Shown piece after piece: positions 44,357 to 54,330 of a stretch of DNA of 64,000 nt. The stretch is taken from the NCBI GenBank assembly GCA_001931875.2, contig MSJH02000812.1, positions 849,561-913,560 of the forward strand, in the 5' to 3' direction. Position 1 is the first letter of the stretch, and each line of letters starts with the position of its first letter. The DNA is from Byssochlamys sp. IMV 00236. Taxonomy: Eukaryota > Ascomycota > Eurotiomycetes > Eurotiales > Thermoascaceae. The notes under the pieces were generated by a model. That model was not told the DNA's origin and did not search any database. It saw nothing but the letters and a program-made list of their open reading frames with translations. The position numbers were made by a program, and so were the translations under genes.

Positions 44357-45824
44357 GTCATGGCGGCCAATGAAATGCTCATGATACAAACAAGGAAGAC
44401 TCCATGGACTAGGGCTTAGTATAATGGGAGACTGTCGACCTCTCTCTATCTGTTATTCTGAATTGAAAGCGCTAGTATAATTATGAAATCCAGATTTGAT
44501 ACGACGGTAGTGCGCAGTGAAGCTTCTTGAGATATTAGCTATCAAGGACCTAGTATTCCCCGTATTTTTACTGGCATGAAAGCCGTGGAATATTAACTGA
44601 CTGAGTTGGCTGATAGCGATAAGTCGAGTAGATATCACTATATAGTATACAGTAAGATGAGGCTCTTATGAGGCGTCCGTCGGATTTTGCCAGTATAGAG
44701 ATCTGAGCCAGAAAGTTCTTATAAAGAAGCTGGAAACAGATCGTCACTTGCTTACATAGCTCTAGGATCCTAACTAACTTTGTTATGAGTCAGAATAAAT
44801 AGTTACATCGATCGGGATCGGGACCGGGTGCAAAGAGCGCTTCATGGCACCCCCGTCGTCGGTTATAGTTACGGCAAAAGCCATATTTCTTGTATACCGG
44901 AAAGGCACGACAGCATTGGTTTTCTTTTACATGCTCAATCTAGATCACACGCTAACATGATTATACTTTTAGAAAGCAAGGCGCCTTTTCAAGTGCATAT
45001 TAATCTAACTACTGGCAACTTGGCACATCCGATTCTCTAATTGATTGATTCCATGATCTCACTCCAGGCTTGGTTAGGCGAGGACTATCATAGTGCTTTA
45101 CTGACAAAGGAGAACTCCATGCGAGGTGACAGTTAGGTATTTACCAGATGATCAAACTGTTTTGAAGATCTTAAAAAAGGTGTAGTAGTAAGATCGCACA
45201 CTAACCAGCTTATAATTGGAAGATTGAATGAAACTGGATAGTGGATCAAAAGAGAAACAATGTTTACTTGAACATAGAAGGCTTCTAGCAAAAGTAGGTC
45301 CTGACCCCTGAGTAGAATCTAGACCACGCGGAGGATTTTTCAGACCACGATGGGATCGGCACGCTAAGCTTCAGTTCCCAGTGGGACCACCGAGCTTAGC
45401 ATTATTAACTTCATCTTGCCACTTATACATGTCAATATCTGAACGAGAAGGGATATAAGGAACGATATACTCCGTAGGATTCACACCATTAACTCTTGGT
45501 ATTACCAGTGCTATTCTTCCAAGCCTTTCGATGACGAGTCAAGTTGCGTAAGGATGTAACTAAATGCTCCGCTAGGTACTGTATACCGTTTGCACTTTCC
45601 CTTCTCCCATCCCTTGACCTATCCTGCATCGACTGTGATCGCTAAAAGGGGAATTTAACCTGTCAATCAAGATGTCCCGGGTTCAGCCTTGTTCATGAGT
45701 ACCGTACAGCTCGGAGGTGTGCTCCAGATTGATATAAATGTTTCAACGATCAGCAGCTCTCTAGATCGTTTTCTCGATCGTCCATTATTTCACTCGTGAC
45801 TGCTTCTTCTCCTGCTTGCGTTCG
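44357..45824. other. Intergenic, glucanase 3' flank and esterase promoter
   Basis: No supported gene in 1.5 kb. A 70-codon frame at 44828 has no recognisable product. The palindromic ATCGTTTTCTCGATCG region near 45766-45781 lies in the probable esterase leader. Confidence 0.5.
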
Positions 45825-47462
45825 ATGAAGGTTTCCAACCTCAAATCCGGGCTTGTGCAGGCCATCCTGGTCCATGCCGCTGCCATCAATGCCTACCTTT
45901 ACAACACCACTATTCAGACCAAGTATGGCGCTGTGAAAGGCATTCCTGCACTCAATGCTACATGCTGTTCCTACCTTCCAGGTTATGAGAGCGTGACCGT
46001 CTGGAAGGGTATTCCATTTGGCGCAACCACGGGTGGCGCGAACCGATGGAAACCTCCGCAGCCTCGTCCTGGATGGAATGGCACCCTTGTGGCCGACACC
46101 TTTGGTTCCGCGTGCCCAGCAGGTACCTCGCCCACTGGTGCAATTGACGATGTCTACGACGAGGACTGCCTCAATCTCAACATCTGGACTTCAGCCAACT
46201 CAACCGCTGAAAAGCGGCCAGTAATGATCTGGAGCTATCCCGCGGGTGCCAACGGCGCATGGAGCATGTTTGATGGAGGTGGCCTTGCGCTTAAAGATAT
46301 TGTGGTTGTCACTTACAATTATCGGACGGGCCCCTATGGCTGGCTTGCGTTGCCCGAGCTATGGGAAGAATCCGGCAACATCACTACGGGGAACTATGGG
46401 CTCTTGGACCAGATTGCGGCATTGAAATGGGTGCACGAGAACATCGCAGACTTTGGCGGCGACCCAAACCACATCACGACTGTTGGCCAGTCTGCTGGTA
46501 GTGCCGCTGTATACCACACTGTTAACAGTCCTCTTGCTAAAGGGCTGATTGTCGGTGCTATTGCGGAGAGTGGAATTCGCGATCCTCATGATCCGGCGGC
46601 CACCGAGCTGGCCGAAGGCTACAACAACATGACGACTTCTCTAAAGCTAGGAGCTGAATTGAAGTCCGTCCTGAACGTTACCACACTCGAAGAGCTACGT
46701 CAAGTCCCTGCGGAGACTATAAGCAAGTACAGCGATTTCACTTCGTTCCAGAACTGGAGAGCCACTCTGGATGGCTATGCCCTTCCTGAGACATACTGGG
46801 AAGAGCTGCAGAAAGGGCCGGCCAATGACGTCCCACTGATTACTGGTAACACGAAGGATGAATCTGGCGCTGCATATGGCACGAATGTGACGGTATCACA
46901 GTACTTGAGCACGCTCAACTCTACGTACGGCTCCTTTGCCAGCCGCTTTTTGGAAGAATATCCGGCCGCAAACTCTACACAAGCGTCCATGAACTCCAAC
47001 CTCATCGCGAGAGATACGTCTCTTGTCGGTTCCTGGAACTTTGGCAATTATTGGGCAAAGTCGGCTTCTTCACCGTTCTACACCTATTACTGGGACCACG
47101 CTCCTCCAGGTCAAGACCAAGGTGCCCATCATATGTCTGAAATCACATATGTGTTTAACAATCTCTACGGCACTGATCTCCCTTGGGAACCAGTAGACTA
47201 CGAGATTGCGGAGACATTGAGCAGCTACTGGGCCAACTTTGTCAAGACGTCGAATCCCAACACAGGTGGCAGCTACCGCGGCAATGGGACTCTGGCATAC
47301 TGGAGGCCAAGCACCAGTTCCAACGCGACAACCTTCCACCTTGCGCCGCCAGCCCCGATCAACAAAAACGGGCTACCTGTTGGATATGCGCAGGTCCCTG
47401 TTGCTAAGAAAAGTCACATCACGTTGTTGAATGACTTCTTCCAGAGCCGGGTGCCACTCTAA
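45825..47462 (+). CDS. Secreted type-B carboxylesterase/lipase family protein with altered oxyanion hole
   Basis: Single exon, 545 residues. A signal peptide (MKVSNLKSGLVQAILVHAAA) precedes an alpha/beta-hydrolase of the cholinesterase-like family: VWKGIPFG, EDCLNLNIWT, TGNYGLLDQIAALKWVHENI and FGGDPNHITTVGQSAGSAA. The nucleophile is Ser223 in GQSAG. The acid is likely Glu in TKDESG and the base His in QDQGAHHMSEI, so the triad is present. The oxyanion-hole motif HGG(G/A), found in nearly all relatives after VMIW, is replaced by SYPAGANGAW. Many NxS/T sites suit a glycosylated secreted protein. The ATG at 45825 is preferred because the frame upstream has no ATG. It lies 1 kb before a second, canonical copy in the same orientation. 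Substrate cannot be predicted. Confidence 0.92.
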   Translation: MKVSNLKSGLVQAILVHAAAINAYLYNTTIQTKYGAVKGIPALNATCCSYLPGYESVTVWKGIPFGATTGGANRWKPPQPRPGWNGTLVADTFGSACPAGTSPTGAIDDVYDEDCLNLNIWTSANSTAEKRPVMIWSYPAGANGAWSMFDGGGLALKDIVVVTYNYRTGPYGWLALPELWEESGNITTGNYGLLDQIAALKWVHENIADFGGDPNHITTVGQSAGSAAVYHTVNSPLAKGLIVGAIAESGIRDPHDPAATELAEGYNNMTTSLKLGAELKSVLNVTTLEELRQVPAETISKYSDFTSFQNWRATLDGYALPETYWEELQKGPANDVPLITGNTKDESGAAYGTNVTVSQYLSTLNSTYGSFASRFLEEYPAANSTQASMNSNLIARDTSLVGSWNFGNYWAKSASSPFYTYYWDHAPPGQDQGAHHMSEITYVFNNLYGTDLPWEPVDYEIAETLSSYWANFVKTSNPNTGGSYRGNGTLAYWRPSTSSNATTFHLAPPAPINKNGLPVGYAQVPVAKKSHITLLNDFFQSRVPL

Positions 47463-48466
47463 GTAAATGGCTACTCTGGAAAGCATGCTAAAAACGTGCT
47501 TGCCCTGGGCAGTCTGACATGGTAAACTGCTATATTTGACTCACAATAGTACTCATATTATGTTCATAGTTCTATTGTCTTCAGTATTCATTGCATTCTC
47601 CCGGGTCTCTCAGCTGAGAAGAGTCATATTCTTATATTATACCACGTGAATAGCTGATTACGCACGGAGCATGGCAGCAGGTCGCTTTAATGCACCAAAA
47701 CTCAGACTTATCTATCCGAACTTTCTCCGGATTTGATATGAAATGTATAAGATCAGAAAGTCAACTACGAACGCTTAATGCTATATTAAGACCGGGTAAC
47801 AGATCCATACTTCTAGTTAAGTGTTACATATTAATAATAAGATTAACTATAAGCTGATTTAAGCTCTTTTCAACCCATGTCTATCCCGCTAAAACAATTA
47901 TCTTTGATACTAATGCAGGGGACCGAATAATTAGTCCCGCATGATCTGTAAGTATCCTTGCCCGTTCGTGATATGTAGATGACGCGGCGTTATAGCTTTT
48001 GACTGGCAATTTCACTCATGAATTCATGCCTCTATGAGAATGCTAAAAATGGCAAGGTAGCGCGAGCCGTGAATAGTCGGTCACCGGCCCGGATTCTGCA
48101 ATAGATCTGCAAACAATTTGTATTTATCTAGGTCCGCGTGGGTCTTAGCAACGAACGTATTGCCCCCACAGTCAAGCCAGGGCACCCGGCACAGCCATAT
48201 GGGCGACGCGGAGAATGAAACTTGTAGTCAACAGGGGAGTCCCGATTATTCTTGTGTCCTTCATATGATTATCTAGGTGGGGAGGATCGAGAGTCATGGG
48301 TTTAGCTCTTGTGCTTGCAACGTCATCACCCTCTTTTGATAGAGACCTCTATCTAGGGGAAACACGGGTTAAAGGAGTTATAAATGTCAGCGTCTCCCGT
48401 CTCTTCGGTGGCACGTTCTTGAGGTCTTGAGTGTGCCAATTACCTGTATGTAGTTGGTCGTTCACC
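47463..48466. other. Spacer between the two esterase genes
   Basis: About 1 kb, AT-rich in the middle, with the promoter of the second esterase at the right. No gene is supported. Confidence 0.55.
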
Positions 48467-50167
48467 ATGATCATTCTCGGTCTTCTCTGGCTCAGCCTTT
48501 TTAGGGCTGAAGCGGCATTGAGCAAAAAGTCAACAACAAGCTCTTCCCTCTCAGCTGCGTCACCAACGGTTTCTATCCAGCACTATGGAACTATTCGCGG
48601 CGGTCGTTCAGAATACATAGATACGGTCTATAGCTTCAAGAACATTCCCTATGGAGGCGCCCCGACTGGGGCGGAGAGATGGAAGCATCCGCCGCACCCG
48701 ACTCCCTGGATAGGAATTCGTGATGCTACAGCTTTTGGTCCTCCCTGTCCGCAGCCAGGTGTCAGCAATTATAGTGAAGATTGTCTGAGACTCAATGTCT
48801 GGACTCCTGAAAACGCAACATTCAACGATGTCACGAACAGCACAGGACAAGCTGGGGTTGTGCCGTCGAAGACCAATAGCAAGTACCCCGTATACGTGTG
48901 GATCCATGGCGGACGCTTTACCGGCGGATCTTCCAGTGATCCTCTCTATGATGGATCTGGACTTGCGAAAAAGGGAGTCGTGGTTGTCAGTATGAATTAC
49001 CGTCTCGGTGCTCTGGGATTCCTGGCCCATCCAGAACTGAGTGCCAACTCCTCCAGTGGTACTTCTGGCAACTATGGGCTGGTGGATCAACAAGCTGCTT
49101 TCCACTGGACATATGAGAACATCGCATCCTTTGGTGGTGACCCGTCTCAGATCACCATTGGGGGTCAATCAGCTGGTGCAGCATCAGTTCTCGACCATGT
49201 CAACAGTGACCTAGCCGCGGGCCTCTTCAACCAAGTGATTGCAGAAAGCGGAGCAACCTATCCCTCTAATCCGCTCATCGGGAGTCTGGCACAGAGTTAT
49301 CGCCATTTACCGGAGGCTGAACAACAAGGTGCAAGTTTTTTGAAAAGCCTTAACATCAGCTCCATTGCGGAAGCGCGAGCGGCTCCTGTTGAGCTGCTTT
49401 TGGCGGGTAGTTCCCTGAACGACAACACATATGATGACACAGTCTTCCAAAACGATTCGGTATATATGGAACCGCCGCTCTTTCGCCCAGTTCTCGATGG
49501 CTACGTCCTTCCTGCCACTTATGAAGAGATGCTCCGACGAGGGAACCATTCCATTGTTCCTGTCCTGACTGGAGTGAATAAGGACGAAAATGGGGCGTCA
49601 CCCAACCCAGGTCTCGACGTTAGGAATTACACCTCATTACACACTGAGGAATTCGGAAGCGTCGGTTTGGCCAACGAGTTCTTTAAACTATACCCAGCAG
49701 GAGCAAACTCCACCACTGCTGATGAGGCCAGTAACGCTTTCTATCGAGACCAGTCTCGAGTGTCGACTTGTCTTTGGGCTAATGAATATGTTGCTGGCTC
49801 TTTGCTGAACACATCCGGTAACGGTACATATTCGACATATACATACTACTGGACCCATGCCCCTCCAGGCCAAGACCAAGGCGCATATCATATGAGCGAG
49901 ATCAACTACGCGTTTAACAATCTCTATGCCACAGAGAGACCGTGGACGCAGAAGGATTACAAGATTGCTAACATCATGTCTGATTATTGGGTCAACTACA
50001 TACGAACTGGGAATCCCAATGGCAAGGGACTTCCATATTGGCCTCGGAACTCTGTCAATAGTTCTATGATCATGGAGCTAGGAGATGCGTGGGGTAGAAG
50101 GCCTATCGCGAGTAAGGAAAGGATCTCTTTCATCCGTGACTGGTTCTCAAAGTGGCCGGCCTATTAA
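48467..50167 (+). CDS. Secreted type-B carboxylesterase/lipase family protein
   Basis: Single exon, 566 residues. The ATG at 48467 begins MIILGLLWLSLFRAEAA, a compact signal peptide; the frame upstream lacks an ATG. A Ser/Thr-rich stretch leads into the hydrolase: YSFKNIPYGGAPTGAERWK, EDCLRLNVWTPEN, VYVWIHGGRFTGGSS (oxyanion hole HGGR, where most relatives have HGGG or HGGA), FGGDPSQITIGGQSAGAAS (nucleophile Ser235), NKDENGAS (acid) and APPGQDQGAYHMSEI (base His). The pair shares the closing pattern YYWTHAPPGQDQGAYHMSEI with the upstream esterase, so they come from a tandem duplication that has diverged strongly. Likely acts outside the cell on an ester; substrate unknown. Confidence 0.93.
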   Translation: MIILGLLWLSLFRAEAALSKKSTTSSSLSAASPTVSIQHYGTIRGGRSEYIDTVYSFKNIPYGGAPTGAERWKHPPHPTPWIGIRDATAFGPPCPQPGVSNYSEDCLRLNVWTPENATFNDVTNSTGQAGVVPSKTNSKYPVYVWIHGGRFTGGSSSDPLYDGSGLAKKGVVVVSMNYRLGALGFLAHPELSANSSSGTSGNYGLVDQQAAFHWTYENIASFGGDPSQITIGGQSAGAASVLDHVNSDLAAGLFNQVIAESGATYPSNPLIGSLAQSYRHLPEAEQQGASFLKSLNISSIAEARAAPVELLLAGSSLNDNTYDDTVFQNDSVYMEPPLFRPVLDGYVLPATYEEMLRRGNHSIVPVLTGVNKDENGASPNPGLDVRNYTSLHTEEFGSVGLANEFFKLYPAGANSTTADEASNAFYRDQSRVSTCLWANEYVAGSLLNTSGNGTYSTYTYYWTHAPPGQDQGAYHMSEINYAFNNLYATERPWTQKDYKIANIMSDYWVNYIRTGNPNGKGLPYWPRNSVNSSMIMELGDAWGRRPIASKERISFIRDWFSKWPAY

Positions 50168-51282
50168 GTAGTACTGTACATATTTACCCTATATCTATTT
50201 CTTGTCGATTCTTCTTGCTTTCTATCTCGAGTTTTCTTAGAGTCCTCGTAGATCCAGGCTTGGTAATGATTGCTGCACAGGCGTTTTTATATTGCCTTTT
50301 GAGTCCTAGTATAGTCGTCGGAATATGAACATGTAGTAACCTTCGAGATTTTCAATGACCATTCGTGTCTCTTCCCGACTATTGCACTGACTTGTAGCGT
50401 CAAGAGCAAATGTATTCAATTCATATATTGGTCATCACGACTACCTTAGGTTCCCGCAAACCACAAAGCTTCTTGCTCCCCACCGCATCGACTATAGCCT
50501 GGGACAGCCGATGTTGAACGAACCTCTATCAACACCTGAAGCCTTCAAATTACTGTTATTATTATCGTGATTCCTCAGGCTGGCCCAAGGAATCACTGCA
50601 ATTGCTAATCCTGGCGTGTGCGTCCCAGCACTAGACTCCCACCTTGCCGCCGCTACCGCGGTCATCTTCAGCCACAAGGCTGCTTGTCGTCTCCTCGCGA
50701 TCCCCGCCCCCCAATCCCCCCTCATAGACCCCTCCCGAAGCTTCCTCTGCGAAACGAAAGCGAACGAAGCCGTGTTCACCGTGGGACCTCTTCAGACGAC
50801 CCAGCTCCGTGTGTCGATTGCTATCCAGACTTTGGGTAGAAGCTCAGACCTGGATACTGTACGCTTTACTCCACCGCTATACGATACGCAACCCCCGCGT
50901 CTGGCCTACGATCTCCGTTCATACTTCGATACTATTCGTGGTTAGCAGTTGGCAGGGGTTATTGTCTTCGCCCCCGGGACGATATTCAGGAGATACTTTA
51001 CGTTCCTTCCAACCTTTAGTGACGATCGTATCAGAACGGTTTCTAGGAGTCTACTCGTCCGATATCACTTGTCAGTCAAGGGTGGTCTGCGTTACCAGGA
51101 GGAGCATCTTGGAAATCGGAAAACTGTCGACTGAAAGGCACTACTGAGGTCGGCCCGGTCGACGATCCTCCCTAACGGCTCGTTATCATCGACTGCAGCA
51201 GAATCTCCCGCCGTCCAGCACTCGTTGGAAGTAGCCACACCCGCCGTGTGCGCGCCTTCGGGGCCCCCGGTCTGTCTTCAAA
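50168..51282. other. Intergenic, esterase 3' flank and promoter of the GRAM-domain gene
   Basis: From about 50480 the DNA becomes GC-rich, and a 110-codon frame (50616-50945, starting MCVPALDSHLAAATAVIFSH) is open. Overlapping frames are also open and none has a recognisable domain, so I treat it as leader or promoter DNA with low certainty. Confidence 0.4.
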
Positions 51283-52298
51283 ATGTCTATAAAGTGCGTC
51301 TCTACCCCCCCATGCTGCTGGTTTGATCGTTTTCTTGTTCTTGTGTGTTTTGACACCTATTCTGTCATGATTCCTATGCCTTATTGCTTGGTTTTCTTGA
51401 ATGTTGATACTTGCGAATCGCTTTCAATATGGCGTATAAGACCAAACAGAAGTCAATGCTAAACAAATTGCGCCTTTCTATGAACAGCTGGGTGATGCTT
51501 CATGAGAATGAGGCTTTCATCCGCCTTCCCAATGAACGCCTTATTTATACATCCCCGCCACGGACGAGCTTCTCATTACAACCTCCAAGCGGCTACTCGG
51601 GGCGAGAATCTCTTTCTCTTCAGAGCAATAGCGGCCTTGTCTATCTCACAAACCAGCGTGTTAGTTCCTCTTTGCGTTACTGAATTTGTGCATCTGGCAT
51701 GCTGACGCGCTTTGTCCAGATTGTCTATTTACCATCTCAACCCAGTCAAGAACTCCAGTCATTTTCTGCTCCGCTGTTGAATCTTCATGACACGCATGTC
51801 TCTGCGCCCTTTTTCGGACCAAATGTGTGGACTGCATTGGTGCAGCCCGTCGCGGGAGGCGGCATCCCGCCGTCGTTTCCGGCTGTTCAGCTGAAGATGA
51901 GTTTCAAAGAAGGGGGAGCATTCGATTTTCATTCCAATTTCGAGCGGGTCAAGGAGCGTTTGCAGCAGGCAGTCGAGACTTCTCAGGCTACGAGCAATTC
52001 GCAAGCATCACGCCGGGGCCATATCGACTATTCAGCCGTTCACCTTGAGGAACTTCCTGCTTATGATAGTCCTGGTCACGCGCCTGCTGAGCCCAATCGT
52101 GCCTCACCAGGCTCTGTTCCTTTGTCGGGATCAGCAGTACACCCTCCGGGTCAAGACGAGATGCCACCACCTCCCGTAGACAATATCGCGACTGAGGACA
52201 GATTCGAACCACCTACGGAACCGCCGCCGGGATACGAAGAAGTACAGCAGCAGAGTGTGGCGCACGAGCTAGAAAGCCGGTTACGTAGCGCGAGCTGA
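51283..52298 (+). CDS. WBP2-like GRAM-domain protein with PPGY motif
   Basis: Exons 51283-51293 (11 bases, MSI plus two bases), 51488-51659 and 51720-52298 give 253 residues. The tiny first exon is supported because it restores the conserved start MSINWVMLHENEAFIRLPNE. The GRAM domain spans about residues 1-130: YTSPPRTSFSLQPPSGYSG, VYLTNQRIVYLPSQP, SFSAPLLNLHDTHVSAPFFG and LKMSFKEGGAFDFHSNFERV. The tail is Pro-rich and has PPPGYEEV, a PPxY ligand for WW domains, plus a second LPAYDSP variant. In animals WBP2 links WW proteins such as Nedd4 and YAP to other factors. In fungi the likely partners are Rsp5-type ubiquitin ligases, by inference. Intron 2 is 60 bases with a GCTGAC branch. Confidence 0.92.
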
Positions 52299-52804
52299 TG
52301 CCGCGAGGATATCGCTGGGATGGAGAACATCATCATCATCATCCAGACTTTTTCTGTACATTAGCTAGGGACCAGTGGTTGTATGCGGGTGGAAACGGGT
52401 GGACATTGCGCGCGCTCACACACACACAGTGTCGGTCTTTCGTCCTGCAGTTGTCAGCGACGAAGGAGGAGAAGAAGAAGAAGAAGATAATGACTGAAAC
52501 GAGCTTAATAGATATTATAGAATAATGAACAAACAGAAACCATCCTCGAGCGCGCATTCCATTGTCTCTGCTTATAACTAATAATAATAATAATCATGAA
52601 TGTTGGTCGGGCATCGGCCAATCACGTGGGGGGTAATTTAAGCCAGTCGCGGGCCGCCGGACAAACCACCGCAGCGTTCCGTTTTTCCCTTGGGAACGGC
52701 GAGCTTCCCAAAACCACCCGAGACCATCAATCCCAACCTCTCCTGCCAACGTCCCTGCGCATCCCCCACGTCCTCTCCCAACTCAATTGCAAAACCTTTC
52801 CGCC
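52299..52804 (+). promoter_or_regulatory. qcr6 promoter with CCAAT and CACGTG
   Basis: CCAAT at 52618-52622 is followed directly by CACGTG at 52623-52628, about 180 bases before the qcr6 start codon. CCAAT is the binding site of the HapB/C/E complex and CACGTG that of bHLH factors. The region also holds (CAT)n near 52328-52341, (CA)n near 52418-52428 and (AAG)n near 52469-52486. Confidence 0.45.
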
Positions 52805-53646
52805 ATGGGTTTCTCCGATCTTTTCGCCGACGTGATCTCCTCCCTGGGCTTCGCCGAGGCCCAGGCTGAGGCTCCCCCAGCCGAGGAGACTCAGAACACC
52901 GAAGAGGAATCGACCCAGGACAAGTCGGCGGACGCTGAGGAAGCCCAGGAGCAGCCCGAGGAGCAGCCCGAGGAGGAAGAGGCCGGAGAAGAAGAGGAGG
53001 AGGAGGAAGAGGAGGAGGAGGAGGAAGAGCCCGAGGACCCCATGCCCAGACTCGTGCAGGGTAAGTGGATGACGACCTGCTTTCAGTCTTCGCGGTGGTC
53101 TCCAATGGGGCCAATTGAGCACCCGTACTTCCCTGCAGATTGCGATATGCGCGCTTTCACCAACATATTTACGTTGAGATACGACGTCTCTTCTCGTTTC
53201 CGCTCAATTGGCCCTTTCCAACGGACCCGGCGGAGATGCATCTCCCTTCCGCCGCACGCGGAGGAACTAATGCCAAGACTGAATACTGACTGAATATTCA
53301 AACAGAGTGCACCGACTCCCAACAGTGCGCTGCTGCTAAGCACCACTTCGACGAGTGCGTTGAGCGTGTCACCAGAGCCTCGGAGGATCCCGACTACAAG
53401 GGCCCCAAGGAGGACTGTGTCGAGGAGTGTAAGTGTGGTCAATTCCTTGTCCAAAACGGAAAACTGTTCCAAGTTGTCCCAATATGGCGACATTTGGAAT
53501 CGGTTTCTCTATATCCCATATCTCAATTCGTCATGATCCGGGGTTGGACATCAGCTAATCCGTCTCTTTACCGCTGTACAGTCTTCCACCTCCAGCACTG
53601 CGCTACCCAGTGCGCCGCTCCCAAGCTCTGGCGTGAGCTCAAATAG
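52805..53646 (+). CDS. qcr6: Ubiquinol-cytochrome c reductase hinge subunit (Qcr6)
   Basis: Acidic subunit of mitochondrial complex III that helps cytochrome c1 and cytochrome c interact. Exons 52805-53060, 53306-53428 and 53582-53646 encode 147 residues. The N-terminal 85 are extremely acidic, with an almost continuous run of glutamate at about residues 58-76. The C-terminal domain has the family's cysteines: ECTDSQQCAAAKHHFDEC and DCVEEFFHLQHCATQC, two CX9C units that form disulfides in the intermembrane space. The ending APKLWRELK is typical. Introns are 245 and 153 bases with donors GTAAGTGG and GTAAGTGT; both are phase 1. No separate presequence is evident beyond the first 20 residues. 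Confidence 0.95.
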
Positions 53647-54330
53647 ATGGCTTAACAGGCCATCAGCGATCCTATCTACGGTTTTCTTCTCTTCGATCGA
53701 CAACGGAACGACCGCGCGGGCGAGACCTGCCATTTTGCTCGATAGTGGGATACACCGAAATCGTTCGAAAGAGATATGGGGATGGTGGAAAAGGATCGCA
53801 GCGAACTCGATGGTGGGATAGATTCGTCCAATTATCTCTCTCCCAACCTGCCAATTGTATGCGTTATGATCTCACGCTCTGGTCAACGTGTTGAGGGGTA
53901 TGGTCGAGCCTGTGCTCTCTCAGTCTTACGTGGGTCATTCTCGTGGGCGCAAGAAAACGTCAAATCACCTTGTCTGTACAGATAGCTAGTCACCGCTGTG
54001 CTTTTATTCCTTTTTTTGTTCTCTTATGTTTAGACAAATGGTTTCATGCTAGATTTCCTCCTTCTCCCGTACGTGTGAAAGCCATGTAAGATGGTTATTC
54101 TTGACGGTCATTTTCGATTAAACGAAATCATCATTCATAACCGCCTACATGAAAATGTACAACGTAGTATGAACGTATAGCTCATAGATACAGCAATAAA
54201 ATCAGCAAGAGTGACATTATGTACATACAGGTCATAAAAACAATAATAACAACAAATAGACAGTCAAAAGGGGGTATCCGAAAGCAAGATTAGTTAACAG
54301 ATTAATAAATCACCATATCGATGCAGGTGA
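53647..54330. other. Convergent 3' flanks
   Basis: Spacer between qcr6 and the transporter gene, which end toward each other. AT-rich from about 54000. No gene is supported. Confidence 0.55.

Noticed and set aside
48608..49168. 186-codon antisense ORF over the second esterase
   Set aside because: Overlaps the catalytic domain of an intact gene and has no recognisable product.
50616..50945. 110-codon ORF upstream of the GRAM-domain gene
   Set aside because: Other frames are equally open, no domain or splice support; kept only as an intergenic remark.
52638..53114. Leucine/proline-rich antisense ORFs opposite the qcr6 first exon
   Set aside because: Their composition is simply the reverse complement of the poly-glutamate codons.
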